Origin: Pleurotus ostreatus/Saccharomyces cerevisiae fusant
Lineage: Eukaryota; Opisthokonta
Length of the DNA stretch: 64,000 nucleotides
Reading direction: 5' to 3'
NCBI GenBank assembly: GCA_024196135.1
Contig: JAMQCK010000012.1
Location: 62,001-126,000, forward strand
Positions within the stretch are counted from its first letter, which is position 1; each line of letters begins with the position of its first letter. This document shows positions 52,085-63,932 of this stretch, piece by piece. A program made the position numbers and the translations under genes. The notes beneath the pieces were generated by a model, which worked only from the letters and a program-made list of their open reading frames with translations, was not told the DNA's origin and searched no databases.

Positions 52085-53971
52085 ATGCTACGGGTTCTTC
52101 GCTCATTTCGCGCTTGCAAAGTAACGAACTCAAGAAATTCGTGGCCTCGCAGCGCCAGTGTGTACAAGCTATGTCAGTATCACTCGAATGCTGCTGTTCG
52201 TGCGCAGGCTGCGCCAGCGCTGTCGCCTTCTCAACCCCTCGGTACGGCGCACGATCGAGATGACGAAGGGAACGAAGGGGATCGTCCAGTCAACATGGAA
52301 CCGGTCACGAAGGCACTCCGGGAGATGGTGGATGTCAGCGGTCTGTCGAGCAACGTCTCGTCGGACGCGAAACGGAAGGACAAAGTCGCGGTGTCCTCGC
52401 AGCATCTCGCGTTCGAGAACATCATACTGCTCCTCACCCACCATGGGCGGTACCACGAAGCCGGAGTCGTACACGGTAACATGCTTGACGCAGGCTTCAT
52501 CCCTTCCCCCGCGACCAACGCCGACATGCTCGTCATCGCACTCGCCGCCGATCCCTCCGACGAGCGCGCTATCCACGCAGAGCTCGCAGAATGCTTCAAG
52601 CGTCCCATATTCGCCGATCAGGACCTCCCCCCACTCATCTCCCTCATGAAGCGCCTTGGACATCCACCCTCTGCCATCATACCCGTCGTGGGCATATACC
52701 TCGCCGTCAAGACGCAGGACCCCTCATACCGCCCAACACAAGATCTCATCAGCGACTTCGTGGAGCTGCAAATGCAAGCGGGCATGGAACAGGAAGCGCG
52801 TATCACGCTGCGCCAGTACCACGGCCGCACACTGGACGCGTCGCTCGAGGACCAGGCCGAGCTTTTGTCCAGTCTGATCGCTCACGACGAGAACGACGCG
52901 GAGGCTGACACGCGGCTCGTGCGCGCCGGCCTGCGCCTCGCGACGCAGCGTGACGACCCCGACGCCGGCGTCGACGTGCACATCCTCAACGCCATCCTCC
53001 ACCGCCAGATCGCACACGAGCGCTGGGAGCTCGCCTTCGCGCTCTACGGCGTCCTCATCGAGCTCGGCGCGCGCACGCCCGTGCGGCCCGACGGCGAGAC
53101 CTTCCAGGCCATCTTCTACGCGACGACGCTCTTGTACAAGCCCGTCGTGGCGACACGCAACGCGGCGCGGAAGCAGGAGCTCGCGCAGCGCGTGCCGGAG
53201 AACGCGGTGCCGCCATGGCGTGTATTCCAAGACATGATGCGCTGGCAGTTCAATAAGGCGTACGAGCGCCCGGACTCGTCGGCGGCGCTGGCGCAGGCGT
53301 CGTTGGTGTCGGCGTTGCGTGCCTTGCTGGCGACAGAGGACTACGCGGGGGCGTGGGTCGCGCTGGGGCAGTTTGCGGAGCGGGGGCTGGCGGTGCCGCC
53401 GCAGGCGTACCTCTTTGTGGTGCGGCACCTGGCGAAGCAGATACGCAACAGCGTCGCTGCGACGAGTGCAGAGGTCAGCAGCTATGCTGCCGCTGTCGAG
53501 CGCGGCACGGTGCAACCCCGGGAGCGCGACCCCATCTCGCGCTGGTACGCGCACCTCATCGGCGAAAACTCGACCATAGACCTCGCCGACGACGCAGCCA
53601 TCGCCGCTCGGCTCCTCGCCCGCGGTCAAGAGCCCGTCGAGCAACTCGCCGACCCTCCAGCCACTTCGGAGCAGGACGCCTCTGCTCCCATTCTCCCCGC
53701 CTACGCGCACATGACGCTCAAGAAGGCATTACCGCCACGCACCTTCCTCCCGCCCACGCCGCTCGAGAACCTCATGCGGCGCGCTGTGCTGCTCTCCGCG
53801 CCAAAGGCGAAGCGGTGGGAGTACGACGGGCGGCCGGAGCGGGCGCGTTTAATGGTGCAGGAGAAGCTGGACGAGGCGTGGCGCGCGATGGTGCCGGAGG
53901 GCTTGGAGTATTGGACGTGGCAGCAGGATTGGCGGCGTGTGGTGCCGGCTAGGCATAGAAGGAGACGGTAG
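52085..53971 (+). CDS. Mitochondrial helical-repeat (PPR-like) protein
   Basis: Single-exon frame of 628 residues. The N-terminus (MLRVLRSFRACKVTNSRNSW) is Arg/Ser-rich and free of acidic residues, as expected for a mitochondrial presequence. The body is almost all helical, with paired-helix segments resembling pentatricopeptide repeats: AFENIILLLTHHGRYHEAGV, VHILNAILHRQIAHERWELA then FALYGVLIELG, and LRALLATEDYAGAWVALGQF. The C-terminus is Arg-rich (WQQDWRRVVPARHRRRR). Fungal proteins of this type usually serve mitochondrial RNA processing or translation; that role is inference. A broken partial copy lies at 40494-41465. No DYW or other catalytic domain. Confidence 0.75.
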   Translation: MLRVLRSFRACKVTNSRNSWPRSASVYKLCQYHSNAAVRAQAAPALSPSQPLGTAHDRDDEGNEGDRPVNMEPVTKALREMVDVSGLSSNVSSDAKRKDKVAVSSQHLAFENIILLLTHHGRYHEAGVVHGNMLDAGFIPSPATNADMLVIALAADPSDERAIHAELAECFKRPIFADQDLPPLISLMKRLGHPPSAIIPVVGIYLAVKTQDPSYRPTQDLISDFVELQMQAGMEQEARITLRQYHGRTLDASLEDQAELLSSLIAHDENDAEADTRLVRAGLRLATQRDDPDAGVDVHILNAILHRQIAHERWELAFALYGVLIELGARTPVRPDGETFQAIFYATTLLYKPVVATRNAARKQELAQRVPENAVPPWRVFQDMMRWQFNKAYERPDSSAALAQASLVSALRALLATEDYAGAWVALGQFAERGLAVPPQAYLFVVRHLAKQIRNSVAATSAEVSSYAAAVERGTVQPRERDPISRWYAHLIGENSTIDLADDAAIAARLLARGQEPVEQLADPPATSEQDASAPILPAYAHMTLKKALPPRTFLPPTPLENLMRRAVLLSAPKAKRWEYDGRPERARLMVQEKLDEAWRAMVPEGLEYWTWQQDWRRVVPARHRRRR

Positions 53972-54311
53972 GGAGTGATGAGGGATAGGTTGGTGCAGTT
54001 CGCGGTTGGTGGTGAATGTTGGCTCATCACGTTTGCAGACTTCGCAAATTCCGCCAGTCTCTCGGAGCACGTCTTCGTCGCACGCCGGCGTGCATCCAGG
54101 TTCTGTTCCGCCGACTGTGCCGAGTCGGCCTTGAAAACCTCGATCCCTCGGACTGCCCTCGCGACCCGGGCCTCTGCTTATGATCAAAATGATCAAGCTC
54201 GTCCGCCGAACGCTGAAGGCCTGCCGGTCCGGCGAGGGCGAGGGCGAGGGTACAAGGAAAGACTAGGTTCACGGGGACTCGAGATATAGAAAGTACTAAA
54301 GCTATGTTCGT
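53972..54311. other. Short tail-to-tail interval
   Basis: Between the convergent PPR-like and DUF6535 genes; it holds both 3' ends and a GGCGAGGGCGAGGGCGAGGG run near 54230. Confidence 0.45.
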
Positions 54312-57300
54312 CTAATCAATTTCGAGTAACCCGCCATAATCCAACCCCTTTGTACTGAAAGCATCGTAGCGAGCGTCACCAACATCCTCACCTTCGTCGC
54401 TTGCAACAATGTCCCCCTCTCCTTCTGCCTCGCGCTGAGCAGCGTCGATGTTTCCTCCCCCCTCCTCGTTGGCTGCGATGCCCACCCGCTCTGCATGCTG
54501 CTCGACGCCATCGCGGAGGGGTGCGAGTGCTTCGCGCCCGCGGTCGTCCGGGGCGCGTGCTGCGACTTCTCCGGCTATGACAGTGTCACCTTCGCGCCCG
54601 ACGTCGGCCCCTCCTCCCGCATCGCCCCTCTTGGGGTGGCGATCTCTGCCTGCACGCTTTGGGTCAAGCCAGAACCTCACGTGCACCGGGAATCCTGCGT
54701 GTCCCTCCTCTTCCGCAGGAATCTCGATTAGGTCAGGACCATTTGCCACGTTCCTCGAGCGGCCAGCGCCTCGAGAGTTGCGTGAAACGTCCGGAAGAAA
54801 TAGCATATCGGTCGCAACCGTTTCAAGCTGGACTTTCTTTGGTATCGAGAAGCCCGCGGCAGAGAGATCCCCGTGAAGTACATTAGCCAGCTCGTGGTAT
54901 GCACCCGCGCTATCAGGAATATCGTAAATGGGTAATGCCCAATTATAATGCCCATACGGATTATTTGCCAGATCCGACAGGATTTCAGACCATGCTAAAG
55001 CGTGAGATCTGGAAGTTTGGCGGGCCAAATCCAACAGAGGTCCACGTTGTTCCCTGAAATTGAAACGTGATCCAATGTAGACGTGGAAGGCCGCGATCCA
55101 AGATATGTGAGGCAAGGAGGAGTCTGGGGGCCGGGAAAATACGTAGTCAATGTGGCGCTGCATCTCCTCCTTCAAGAGAGGGGTGCCGTTAGCCAGTTTC
55201 TTTTGACCATGTAGGCACGCCGTTAGATCTTCCAGGTATCGCCTCAGAAAATAACTGAGGCCAGATGACCGACTTGTTGACTTCATGAGGCGAAGCGCGT
55301 GAGGGCTAACGTGAGCTAACAGATCGCCCTGCAACACGTCCAGCAGTAGGTCATGTGCGAGTAGAGGGATCCAAGAGAGAAGACAGTCTCTGAATAGCAG
55401 ATACCAGTTCGTATCATACCGGGAAGAGCGTGCGCCATCCGCACGCGGCGACAGCGGTCTGCTCTCCCACTCCGTGTCAGGCTGCGATTGAAAGGGATTG
55501 GCGAAATACAGCAGTAGTGTCCGGAGTGACGTTGGGTCGAAGAGTTCCTTGTATTTGTGCAGCCCAGGAAAATGCGCGATGTGGTGTGGAAGAAGGCCAG
55601 GCAAAGTGGAAATCACGATAGGGTAAAGATCGCAAGCGTGGCGGCGTGTCTTCACTATGCATTGGTGCGTGAAGAGCATGAACTGTTCAGCTGCTCGCCA
55701 TTCTGAGTCGCTGAGCCCTTGCATGCGTAAATTTTCGACCCACTTGGCAAGAATTTGGTCTAGTAACTCCGAGTGAAATGAACTCTTTGACTGATGTCAG
55801 CAAACATGGTCATACCCACTGATTTGCACGTACCATCGCGTTGAGACAGTCATCACAATCAAATTTACGGTTCAGCAGTTTTCTCAAGCATACAAGGAAC
55901 GAGCGCAAATTGGCACTGGATGAAGATAATGCAGCACCCAATGTTATAGCCTGACTGTCCACAAAATCTGTGCTATCGAGTGCCAATGTAGCACGCGCCA
56001 GGTTGAACACCAGTCGAAGCCCCAGTTCGGGTCTGTAAAAATCGACACTAGAGATGAGCATGAGACCGTCTAGCGCACGTGTCCAAACCAGTGGATGTAG
56101 TCGCAGATCCAGGATGTGGCTTTGGGTATAACGCACGGAATTGTCTGAATCGGACACATCAGGCAATGAGATTTTGGCCTCGGAACATAGAGCCCAGTGA
56201 GACGTGAGCATGCTGCTACCTCCGATCGACGAGCTGTCGTCAACACGCTGGACGAACCATGGTAGGTCGTAAAGCCAATCACGTCGGCACGTATTGTAGG
56301 CTGTTAGACTTCGTTCGTCGACGAACAGCAAGCTGCACATGAGGCGCTCCTGAAGGGACCTATATTTCTCCTTCTGATAATCGGACGTCCGGGAAAGTGC
56401 CAGTAGCCGTACGACAAGGGAATTGCTTATGCTTTTGCAGTCCCTTTGTTGTGACCGCAGAATCGAGATGGACGGTACCGAAAGGCCAGCCACGGCTTGC
56501 ACCGTGATGCTGGACACCGTAGGATTGGACGACGCTGAGTAAAGCGAGGTGATACAGTCTACCACCAGCGAATCCTCGCGCTCGTTGACAGCATCGGTCT
56601 CCCGATGGCGAGTCGTCCAGTCTGACGGTGCGCTATCTGTGCGTGCTGTCGGCGACTCCGTCGGCTGTTCGGCAGCTGTATCTTGCCGGGAGATAGGAAG
56701 ACAAAATTTGGCGGTCGTCTGCCAGGTCTTTCGGAGCCATAGTATAGGTCGAGCTTCAGCTGCATGCGTAGCCACATATCGCACGGCGATGTATCCATAG
56801 TGAGACAGCGGTGTCTTGTACGGGCACCCCGGTTCAAGCATAGGGAGGATATTAGTCGCCAGATAGACGGAGTAAATGATGATGGCGAGTGCGATGACGA
56901 CAGCTGCGATGGCGGAGCTCAGCGTGAAGATGAAGAGCGTAAGACCAATGAAAAAAAGCAAGAGAGCAAGATGCAGAACCATAGGCAGCAAGCCGACAAT
57001 GAGAGGTACGTTCCATCGTTCTATCCCGGCCAATCGAAACTGGCGAACGAGGGCCTGGTGCTTCGGAGTTCCGAAGGTGTTGCTTCTATAGGCCTGCATG
57101 GGCGTCAGATGAGGATTCTGAAAGGGGGAACCATCGCACCTGAAGCCATTGCTTGACGAGCACCGTCATGAGCGCCGCCGAAAGGCTCAGCGTCAAACTG
57201 ATGAACCAGAACGCGTTGCACCAGTAATCGAGCGCCGACGCAGTGAGGCTGTCGATTCCCAAAGCAGAGGGGGACACCGCATTGATCTCCGACCCCTTCG

Positions 57301-57885
57301 CCAGCGCTCTCTGGATGCCGATGAGTTCGATCATGAGCGACGCCGATATCTGCGCGTAATCAGGCTTGAGGGCCGTAGATGACTGGACGACCAGCGTCGT
57401 GACGACGGCGGAGAAGAGACCAGCCTGCACCGATACATCAGGACGGCGCAACATGGCAGGAAAAAGAACGCACGAAAACCAAGAGCACGTCCAACGTATC
57501 CCTCCATCCCTCGATCATCTCCGCGTCGTAAATGTGCGCCTCGTCAAGGTACACTCGCCAAAACCGCGCATTGGGGGCCATCTCTTTACAGTATTCATCC
57601 TCGTCGTACTTCTGCTCGTAGTCGAATGGGTTGGCTGGACGCTTGTCAGGCAAACGTGCGCGAGAACTACGAGGATCGCCACTTACCAGCCTTCGCTTGC
57701 GGCAGGACGCTCTGCTTCATACCAAAGAAGCTCCTGCGTTCCTCCGGGGCGCCCGCTCTTCCAGTATCTTGTTTGGGAACGCCCTCTGGAACGGAGGCTG
57801 CCGCTTCGTCATGAGAATTCCCGGGAGCAGGCTCAGCAGAGGTTGGATTGTCTCGCTGATCTGGTGGTTGCGAGTCGTCTGGCAT
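54312..57885 (-). CDS. DUF6535-domain membrane protein, right copy
   Basis: Five exons (57885-57687, 57634-57474, 57424-57140, 57093-55834, 55790-54312) encode 1127 residues. The first four exons have exactly the same lengths as in the left copy (199, 161, 285 and 1260 nt). The N-terminal and transmembrane half is nearly identical to the left copy. Divergence is concentrated in the second half of exon 4 (for example SQQRDCKSISNSLV against SQQKHCESMSESLL) and in the C-terminal tail, which has several indels. The last exon is 69 nt shorter. Four transmembrane helices and the DUF6535 core are intact, so it looks functional. Confidence 0.88.
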
Positions 57886-58375
57886 CTTCAGCGACTCGGG
57901 ATAGTGGACGCTAGGGAGGCTGACAGTGCGTGAAGACAAGGTCGAGTGAGAAAATCGATTCGTCCGCCTCGAGGCAGATTGCTGTCAGCGCCTGACTCGG
58001 GGCACAGCTGGTGTGCATTACCGTATGTCATATCAGAAGCTGGGGACGCAAGCTCCAGATCTCTCGAAATCCCGGCGCGGACATGTAGTAGTTCGGCCAA
58101 CCACGCAGCTCAGAAGTATCGCGATGAGCGTCGAGATCTGCGCAAGCGTACATTATGATCGTACATCCTGATATTTCTCTATCCTTGTGGCTCTACGAGA
58201 GTGTCAGAATTCTTCCAGCCCGGGGAAGTGTGCCAACCCCTCACCCTACTGGAGATGGGTAGGGACCAGTTTCATGGTGGAACTTGAAAGGCAATTGAAT
58301 GTACTGCAGAAAGGTCAGTGCGTCCCGGCCGTTACACTCTACAACTTCCTGAGTAACTGGCATAATCTCTGATAG
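57886..58375. other. Upstream region of right DUF6535 gene
   Basis: To about 58297 this is the arm sequence shared with 35775-36188. It contains the plus-strand frame at 58187-58372 with WRWVGTSFMVEL. After that comes unique DNA leading into the ligase scrap. Confidence 0.5.
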
Positions 58376-58451
58376 AGCATAACGCTGCTGGCAAAGTTTT
58401 CAGAAACGTCTTGAGGAAGCAGGCCGCCGAGGAGTGGGAAAAGCGGAAGTC
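58376..58451 (+). pseudogene. Remnant of the last exon of a third AMP-ligase copy
   Basis: After a TAG acceptor the sequence reads HNAAGKVFRNVLRKQAAEEWEKRKS, split here as HNAAGKVFRNVL then RKQAAEEWEKRKS. It corresponds to the last exon of ligase B (HNAAGKVMKNVLRQQATVEWEKRKK) in the same phase. Everything upstream of the acceptor and the true C-terminus are missing. It resembles ligase B more than ligase A. Confidence 0.8.
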
Positions 58452-60462
58452 AAGTCAGCCAACAGCGAAGCTGTAGTTCGACTTGTTCAGGATGCTCCCT
58501 TTTTACCACCAAGCTTGAGAAAAGCATGTTTCAATGATAGTTCAACTGAACGTCTTTCGCCTCGCGAACGCTCGATTGGACGCAGCTGTCACATTCATCG
58601 GACTTGCATGTTACCTTTTTGGTCGTCCCAAGGGAAGGACGTGAGAAAGTCGTCCAGCCATTCCCTCCTGAGTCACTCCCGTATCTCTCCAGCTACTTCC
58701 ACTGTCAGCACAGAGCTATACTCACAGCCTGCTGAACTGACGAAGTGACCTGCGGCAGGTCGAGCGATAACTCCACTCAAGACTTAGTTGATGGCGCGCG
58801 TTCAAGTCGCACGGCTTTGTTACTTCTCGATCGCCAGCCTCTGGTTCACGACAGAGAGCACCACAGGCGCCGAAAAGGGACAGCAGATAGGTGAATAAAT
58901 TGTTATTTTGTTAGTTAGAGATACAAGTACATTTGAGCCCTTAAGGGCTGTCTAGGTATCAAGTCTATGGCTACACTGGGAAAGATACCGACACACGCAA
59001 GCACATACACGACCATGCCAAGGAGTACGACGACACGACGGGAGTCCGTGGGACGACAGCGAGAACAGCGGGAGACACGACGACGAGAACGGTAGGCGAC
59101 AACGACAACGGGCAGCAGAGAAGCGAGCAGATCAACACCTTCCTCCTTCCTAGGAGCACCAGAACCGATCGCCTAGACAAGGAAGACAATGGTCGACGAA
59201 GAGCACAGGCAGGGCATAGCAGAGACGACCCGAAGGTGCGTGGCCAGCCCGCCATGAAGAGCAGCTGATGCACGACAGCATCCGCACACCGAAAGCGAGC
59301 GCCCGAAGGCACTACGCAAGCGACGACGCAGCGTCGTCCACACCATTCACCCAATCCATATGCCCGACATCGAGCCCTCACCCAACCCCATGATAGCGAC
59401 CCGCCACACAGAACCCCGCCCACTCACCTTCCCGAGCCCTCAGCGCCGTCAAGCCCGGCGCCCGCGAGGGACCGAGGCATCTCGCCTTCCGTCGCATGCT
59501 TCACACGACTCACCGCGTCTGCTGCCCGCACTGCCGGCGTTCCCGCCAGGCCGTCCGTCCGGATAGTGTCCTCGTCCGTGCTGTCGATGTCGTCCTCGTC
59601 CTCGACGAAGCTGTGAACGCTAGAGGTCAGTCAGGTCAGTACGACGCACCTTCAATTCCTCATGCGCGGGCTCGTTGGAGCGTTGCGAGCATGCGAAGAA
59701 AGGTAGTCAGTATAGAACTCGACAGCAAAGGTATCCACGCACCTTGTCCAACAGCGCACGCGCGCGTTTCCAGTCTTGCGTCCACGGAAAGGTCGAAGAG
59801 GACTTGGGGACAATCGAAGCACGGACGATAACGGACATGACGAGACGGCACAAAGGCGGGTGGGCAGAGAGGCAAAAAGCTGCGGGACTTCCTTCAGTAT
59901 CGGCTATCCAGGTCTCAAGCAGGTCTCAACTCACCAGACACGGTAGTCGAACCCGCTGCATGCGACGCGGCGATGCCTCTTCCTCGCGGACGGGTTAGGC
60001 TATCAAGCACTTCAGGCCGAGAGCTGGTGGGTAAGCAGGCACCGCGGATGCAATGTGCCACCCGCGGTGAGTATGGCTGAGGTCAGTTGGGGTGAGTTTG
60101 GTACTCGGTCGAGACGCGGAAAGGGCGACGGTTGACTAAGCGTTGGCGCCGCTAGGCGGTAATGTTAGGTGGGTGTGCTGGAAGACTGTCGTCAGCACAC
60201 ACACGCGAGCCATGGCACGAAGGTACGTACCGATGCGGAGTGCTCTTGGGCCCTTGTGCTCTTCTCATCGACTCGTCAAATGGCAGTGGTTCGTCAGGAA
60301 TCGAATGCGATGCTGCTCGGCTTTCGCTGTGCCCTCTTCTGCTGCGGGTTCTCGTGTTCCTTTGTCTCTGTGCGCGCTTGCTCATTCTCCTGCTACCTGC
60401 TCCGCCTCTCGGGGCATCGTGCTTCGCCGTCTCTGGCACGCCTCGCTCCTACAGGCCTAGGA
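58452..60462. other. 2 kb interval without a gene call
   Basis: Several overlapping ORFs exist on both strands (for example 58971-59423 minus, 60169-60975 plus), but none has a domain, a good start context or splice-linked extensions. It lies downstream of the orphan membrane-protein gene and probably includes its 3' UTR. An AT-rich run is at 58895-58935. Confidence 0.4.
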
Positions 60463-63400
60463 TCATCTTCGCCTCTGTGTTCGGTAGCTCTGGTAGGGAT
60501 GGTCGCGGTGTCCTGCCCAGTCAGAGTCTGCTGGCCTAACAGGCTGACCATGCACGGTGGGCGCCGTCGACGGCCCACCGCCGTCCTGCCTGGGCTGACG
60601 GCGAGCTTGATCATTGCGAGGACCATGGTGAGGATTGGGCGCGCCGTTTCGGTGGCTATGCCTTGGAGGATGCCTAGGGCTGGACGACGACGGCCCGCTG
60701 CGCGAGGCTTCGTTGTCGAACGCGTCCGAGCGCATGCCGCCGAAACGAGAATGGACTTCGTCGTCAGTCCGATCCGCCAAGGCGTGGCTTCGCGGCGCGC
60801 GGCGGTCAGGTCGCTGATCGTTGACCTGGCGCGGGGGCCTGGGTGGAGGGCCGTGCAAGCCGGATGGACCCGCTCTCGATGTCAACGCGATGTCCCGATC
60901 ACCTGCGCGGTTGCCTCGGTCGTAGCGGCGCGCAGGAGGGGGCGTATGCGGCGCATGTCCAGAGCTCGAAGTTGAAAGGCCACTGCTAGATTCAGGGCCG
61001 TCCTGTCTGGATGGAGAGCGATCCTGTCGCAGAGTTCGCTGCTGCGCACGCTTCCAGTTGCCGTCGGCAGCTCCTTCCGCTGAGCTTCCCTCGGCTGGCG
61101 TCATCCCAGCCGAGCGCGTTGCGCGATCCCTAGCTTGACGCGGATACCTCGTAGTGCGACGCGGAGCGCTCGGTCCACTGTCATGCATGGTCTCGTTGGG
61201 AGCAAATGACGATGGTCCCCGGTGTTCACGAGTAGGCTGCCGCGGGCTCCGCCAGTTGCCATTAGCACTGCCTGCAGCAGGTGACGGCGTTGCCCAACGA
61301 GATGTCTCTGAGGCAGGCGATGCAGGCGATCGTCGAGGAGGGGTCGAGGGAAGACGGATGCATCCACCCATGGGAGGAGGGCCGTTGTCATCATCGTCGT
61401 CTTCGTCGTCGACACCGTCGTCACTAGGAGCGGTGTCATCTTTGGCTGGCCAGTCGTTCTTGCCCGGTTCGTCATCCTCCTTCGGCTTGGGGTATAAGGC
61501 TTCCGTGTCATCAGCCCAGCTCGCCGAAGCATCACCCGAGTCGATTGCTGGGAGTTCCAACGCGTTGCCAACAGAATGGTCTTGGGCGGGATAGTCCTCG
61601 GCGACATGCTCCTCTGTGTGCTGGTCCGCAGGAGACTCTTCCACGAAAGGATCTGAAAGGTGCCCATCAGCTTTTGCTTTGCTCTTGCGTTTGCGATACG
61701 AACCTTCCGGGACTTCTTGGGCCCTGCCCTTGCCCTTCTCCGCCGCCGTGAACCTTCTCGGGGATGATTGCGTCGCAGGCGGACGAGCCACCGCGCTCGT
61801 CAAATGCCCAAGGAAGCCCGGCTTGATCTTCGGACGCACGGCCAGAGGCTTGCGCGTCGCCGTCTCCGCCTCCGACTTCAGTTCACGGAGCTGCTCCGCA
61901 ATGCGCTCAAAGTCTGAGACCTTTGACCGGGCATGAGTCATGGCTACAGCGGCGCCCTCGCGAGAGTCGTGGTCCTGGGCTGCTGCTTCATTGAGGTCGT
62001 CCGCGGCAAGTTCCTTGTCAGGCTGGTCGTCGTCCGCCAAAGATGTCCGGCTGGACGGTGTCGGGCTAGAGGTAATCCATCCGTCACTGACGCTGCCGTC
62101 GTCGCTCGACGATTGTTCGACCACGATCGGCGTCACGGTGTTCGGCTCGACGGGGCTGATCTCCTCGACGTAGGTAGGCTCCTCAACGTAGGTAGACTCC
62201 TCGACGTGGGCGGCTGCCTCGACATGCGCGTCATCTAATTCCAGGAAGACGTCGACGGGCGCAACGGAGGGCATCTCGTTGAGGGCAGGCGTGGCGGTGC
62301 ACTCGTTAACCTGCTCCTCGGCATGAACGTCGGCTGGCGCTTCGGGCACATCGAGGGGGGCAACGACGACGTCAGACGGGTCGATCGATAGCTCAGCCTG
62401 CTCGGTGGTGACGACCTCCGGCTCGACCGATGCCTGAATCGTGTCCTCGACCATGAAGGAGATGACCTGCTCAGCCGGAGCGCAAGTCACTGGCTCAACC
62501 GCGGCGGGAGCGTCCTCGTCGACCTCGGAGGACGTCTCGGACTCGACCATGAAGGACATGTCATCCAAGGCAGGCTCGTCGCGGACGGCGGTCTTGGGAT
62601 CGACCGAGGCGCGAGTAGCTGACTCCGGGATGAACGCGGCCAGGTGCATGAGCATGATGTGCATCTTGAGCGTCGCGAAGGCGGGCTGCAGGTCCATGGA
62701 CTTGCGCTGGGTAGTCGTGAGCATGAGCATGTACATGGCGATGTCGAGGGTACTACTCACCTTGCGCACGACGACCTCAACGCTAGACGTGTTGTTCTCG
62801 GGGACGGGGGCCGCGATCTACAAGGTCTCATTAGACATCGTCCACTTTAAGCACCCATAGAAGGCTTACCTCACGAACCCGCTCCTCAGCCTCCACGTTC
62901 GCGTTCTCCATCGGTGCCTCCACCATCGGCGCCATAACCTGCATGACCGGGCCCATGAACACCACACGACCCTGCTCGCCGAACACGACCGACGCTTTGA
63001 AGACGACCTCGGCAGTGTACACGACCTTGGCGAGGTAGGTGACGGGCGCGAGGTAGACGACGGGGGTGGTGTAAACGGTCGCAGTGGTGTAGACGACGGG
63101 GTGGGTGTAGATGGTGAGGGTGACCTCGACGTTGTCGGTGGTGACGACCATCTGGTCCATGGGCCCGATCGGCGAGGGATAGATAGACAGGGAGCGGACG
63201 ATGTCCGTGCACTCCTGCTTCTGCTCGACCTGATGCTGGATGTCAGGGAGTACATGGTGAGGAAGAAGTAGTAGACGCACCTCGACCTGGAGCTCCATGG
63301 CCTTGCGGGGAGTGATGGACATGCAAGTAGCGACCATCGCCTTCTCCTCCTCAAAGCGCATCTTCTGGCGCACCAAGCGCGCGCACGACACAACGGCCGG

Positions 63401-63932
63401 CACGACAAACTCAGTGACCATGAAGCGGTACGCAGCAGCGAATGCCAAGACGGCGCCGACCTGCAGAACAAGATGAGCAACGAGCAGCACAAGTGCACAA
63501 AGACAACGCACAATAAGCGCCAGCGTCCTGAGGCTGAGCACAAAGTCGATGACGACGAGCACCTCGTCGTCCTTGGGGTAGACGAAGATGAGGGGGTACC
63601 TGCTCCACACGATTATGATTTCCTCATGCTTGAACAGCGGGGGCAGGTCGAAGCTCAGTGCGGCCTGCAGACCGGCCCCGTACGCGGCGAACGCAAGGCC
63701 GACGAAGCCCTGGAGTGAGCTTGATGAGTATGAGAGCTGTCGCAAGGTGGGAGGCGCTTACTGTGAGCCAGGTACGCAGCGGCGAGAAGGGAGGGGAGGC
63801 GGGCATGTTGGTGTAGAGCATGTAGATAACGGTGACGGCAATGACGAGGGTCTGGTACGGGAGCCACTTCTCCTCGAGCCAAAGGCCGGCGTGGCACATG
63901 GCGAAGAAGGCGAGGAGGGGGTTGAAGGCCAT
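60463..63932 (-). CDS. Orphan membrane protein with repetitive middle and long disordered tail
   Basis: Six exons (63932-63762, 63709-63512, 63460-63281, 63235-62870, 62817-62761, 62706-60463) join in frame to 1071 residues. The first about 180 residues contain three or four hydrophobic helices (for example YQTLVIAVTVIYMLYTNM and VLAFAAAYRFMVTEFVVPAVV). Residues about 230-290 are a run of short hydrophobic valine/tyrosine/threonine repeats (VVYTTATVYTTPVVYLAPV). The remaining about 750 residues look disordered: acidic with short VEE repeats (STYVEEPTYVEE), then Ser/Pro/Arg/Asp-rich. The intron 62707-62760 is 54 nt without an in-frame stop, so read-through is possible. No family recognised; a very long C-terminal exon is unusual for this gene set. 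Confidence 0.6.

Larger units (their letters stand above)
52950..58297 (-). repeat. Inverted segmental duplication, right arm
   Basis: Counterpart of 35775-41465. It carries the intact PPR-like gene (homology covers only its second half), then the right DUF6535 gene, then the shared upstream region. The outer edge is at about 58297, after AGGCAATTGAA. The inner edge falls inside the PPR-like coding sequence. Confidence 0.88.

Noticed and set aside
58971..60975. ORFs of 150-268 codons downstream of the orphan gene
   Set aside because: Biased composition (Ser/Arg/Val runs), no introns or motifs, and overlapping on both strands.
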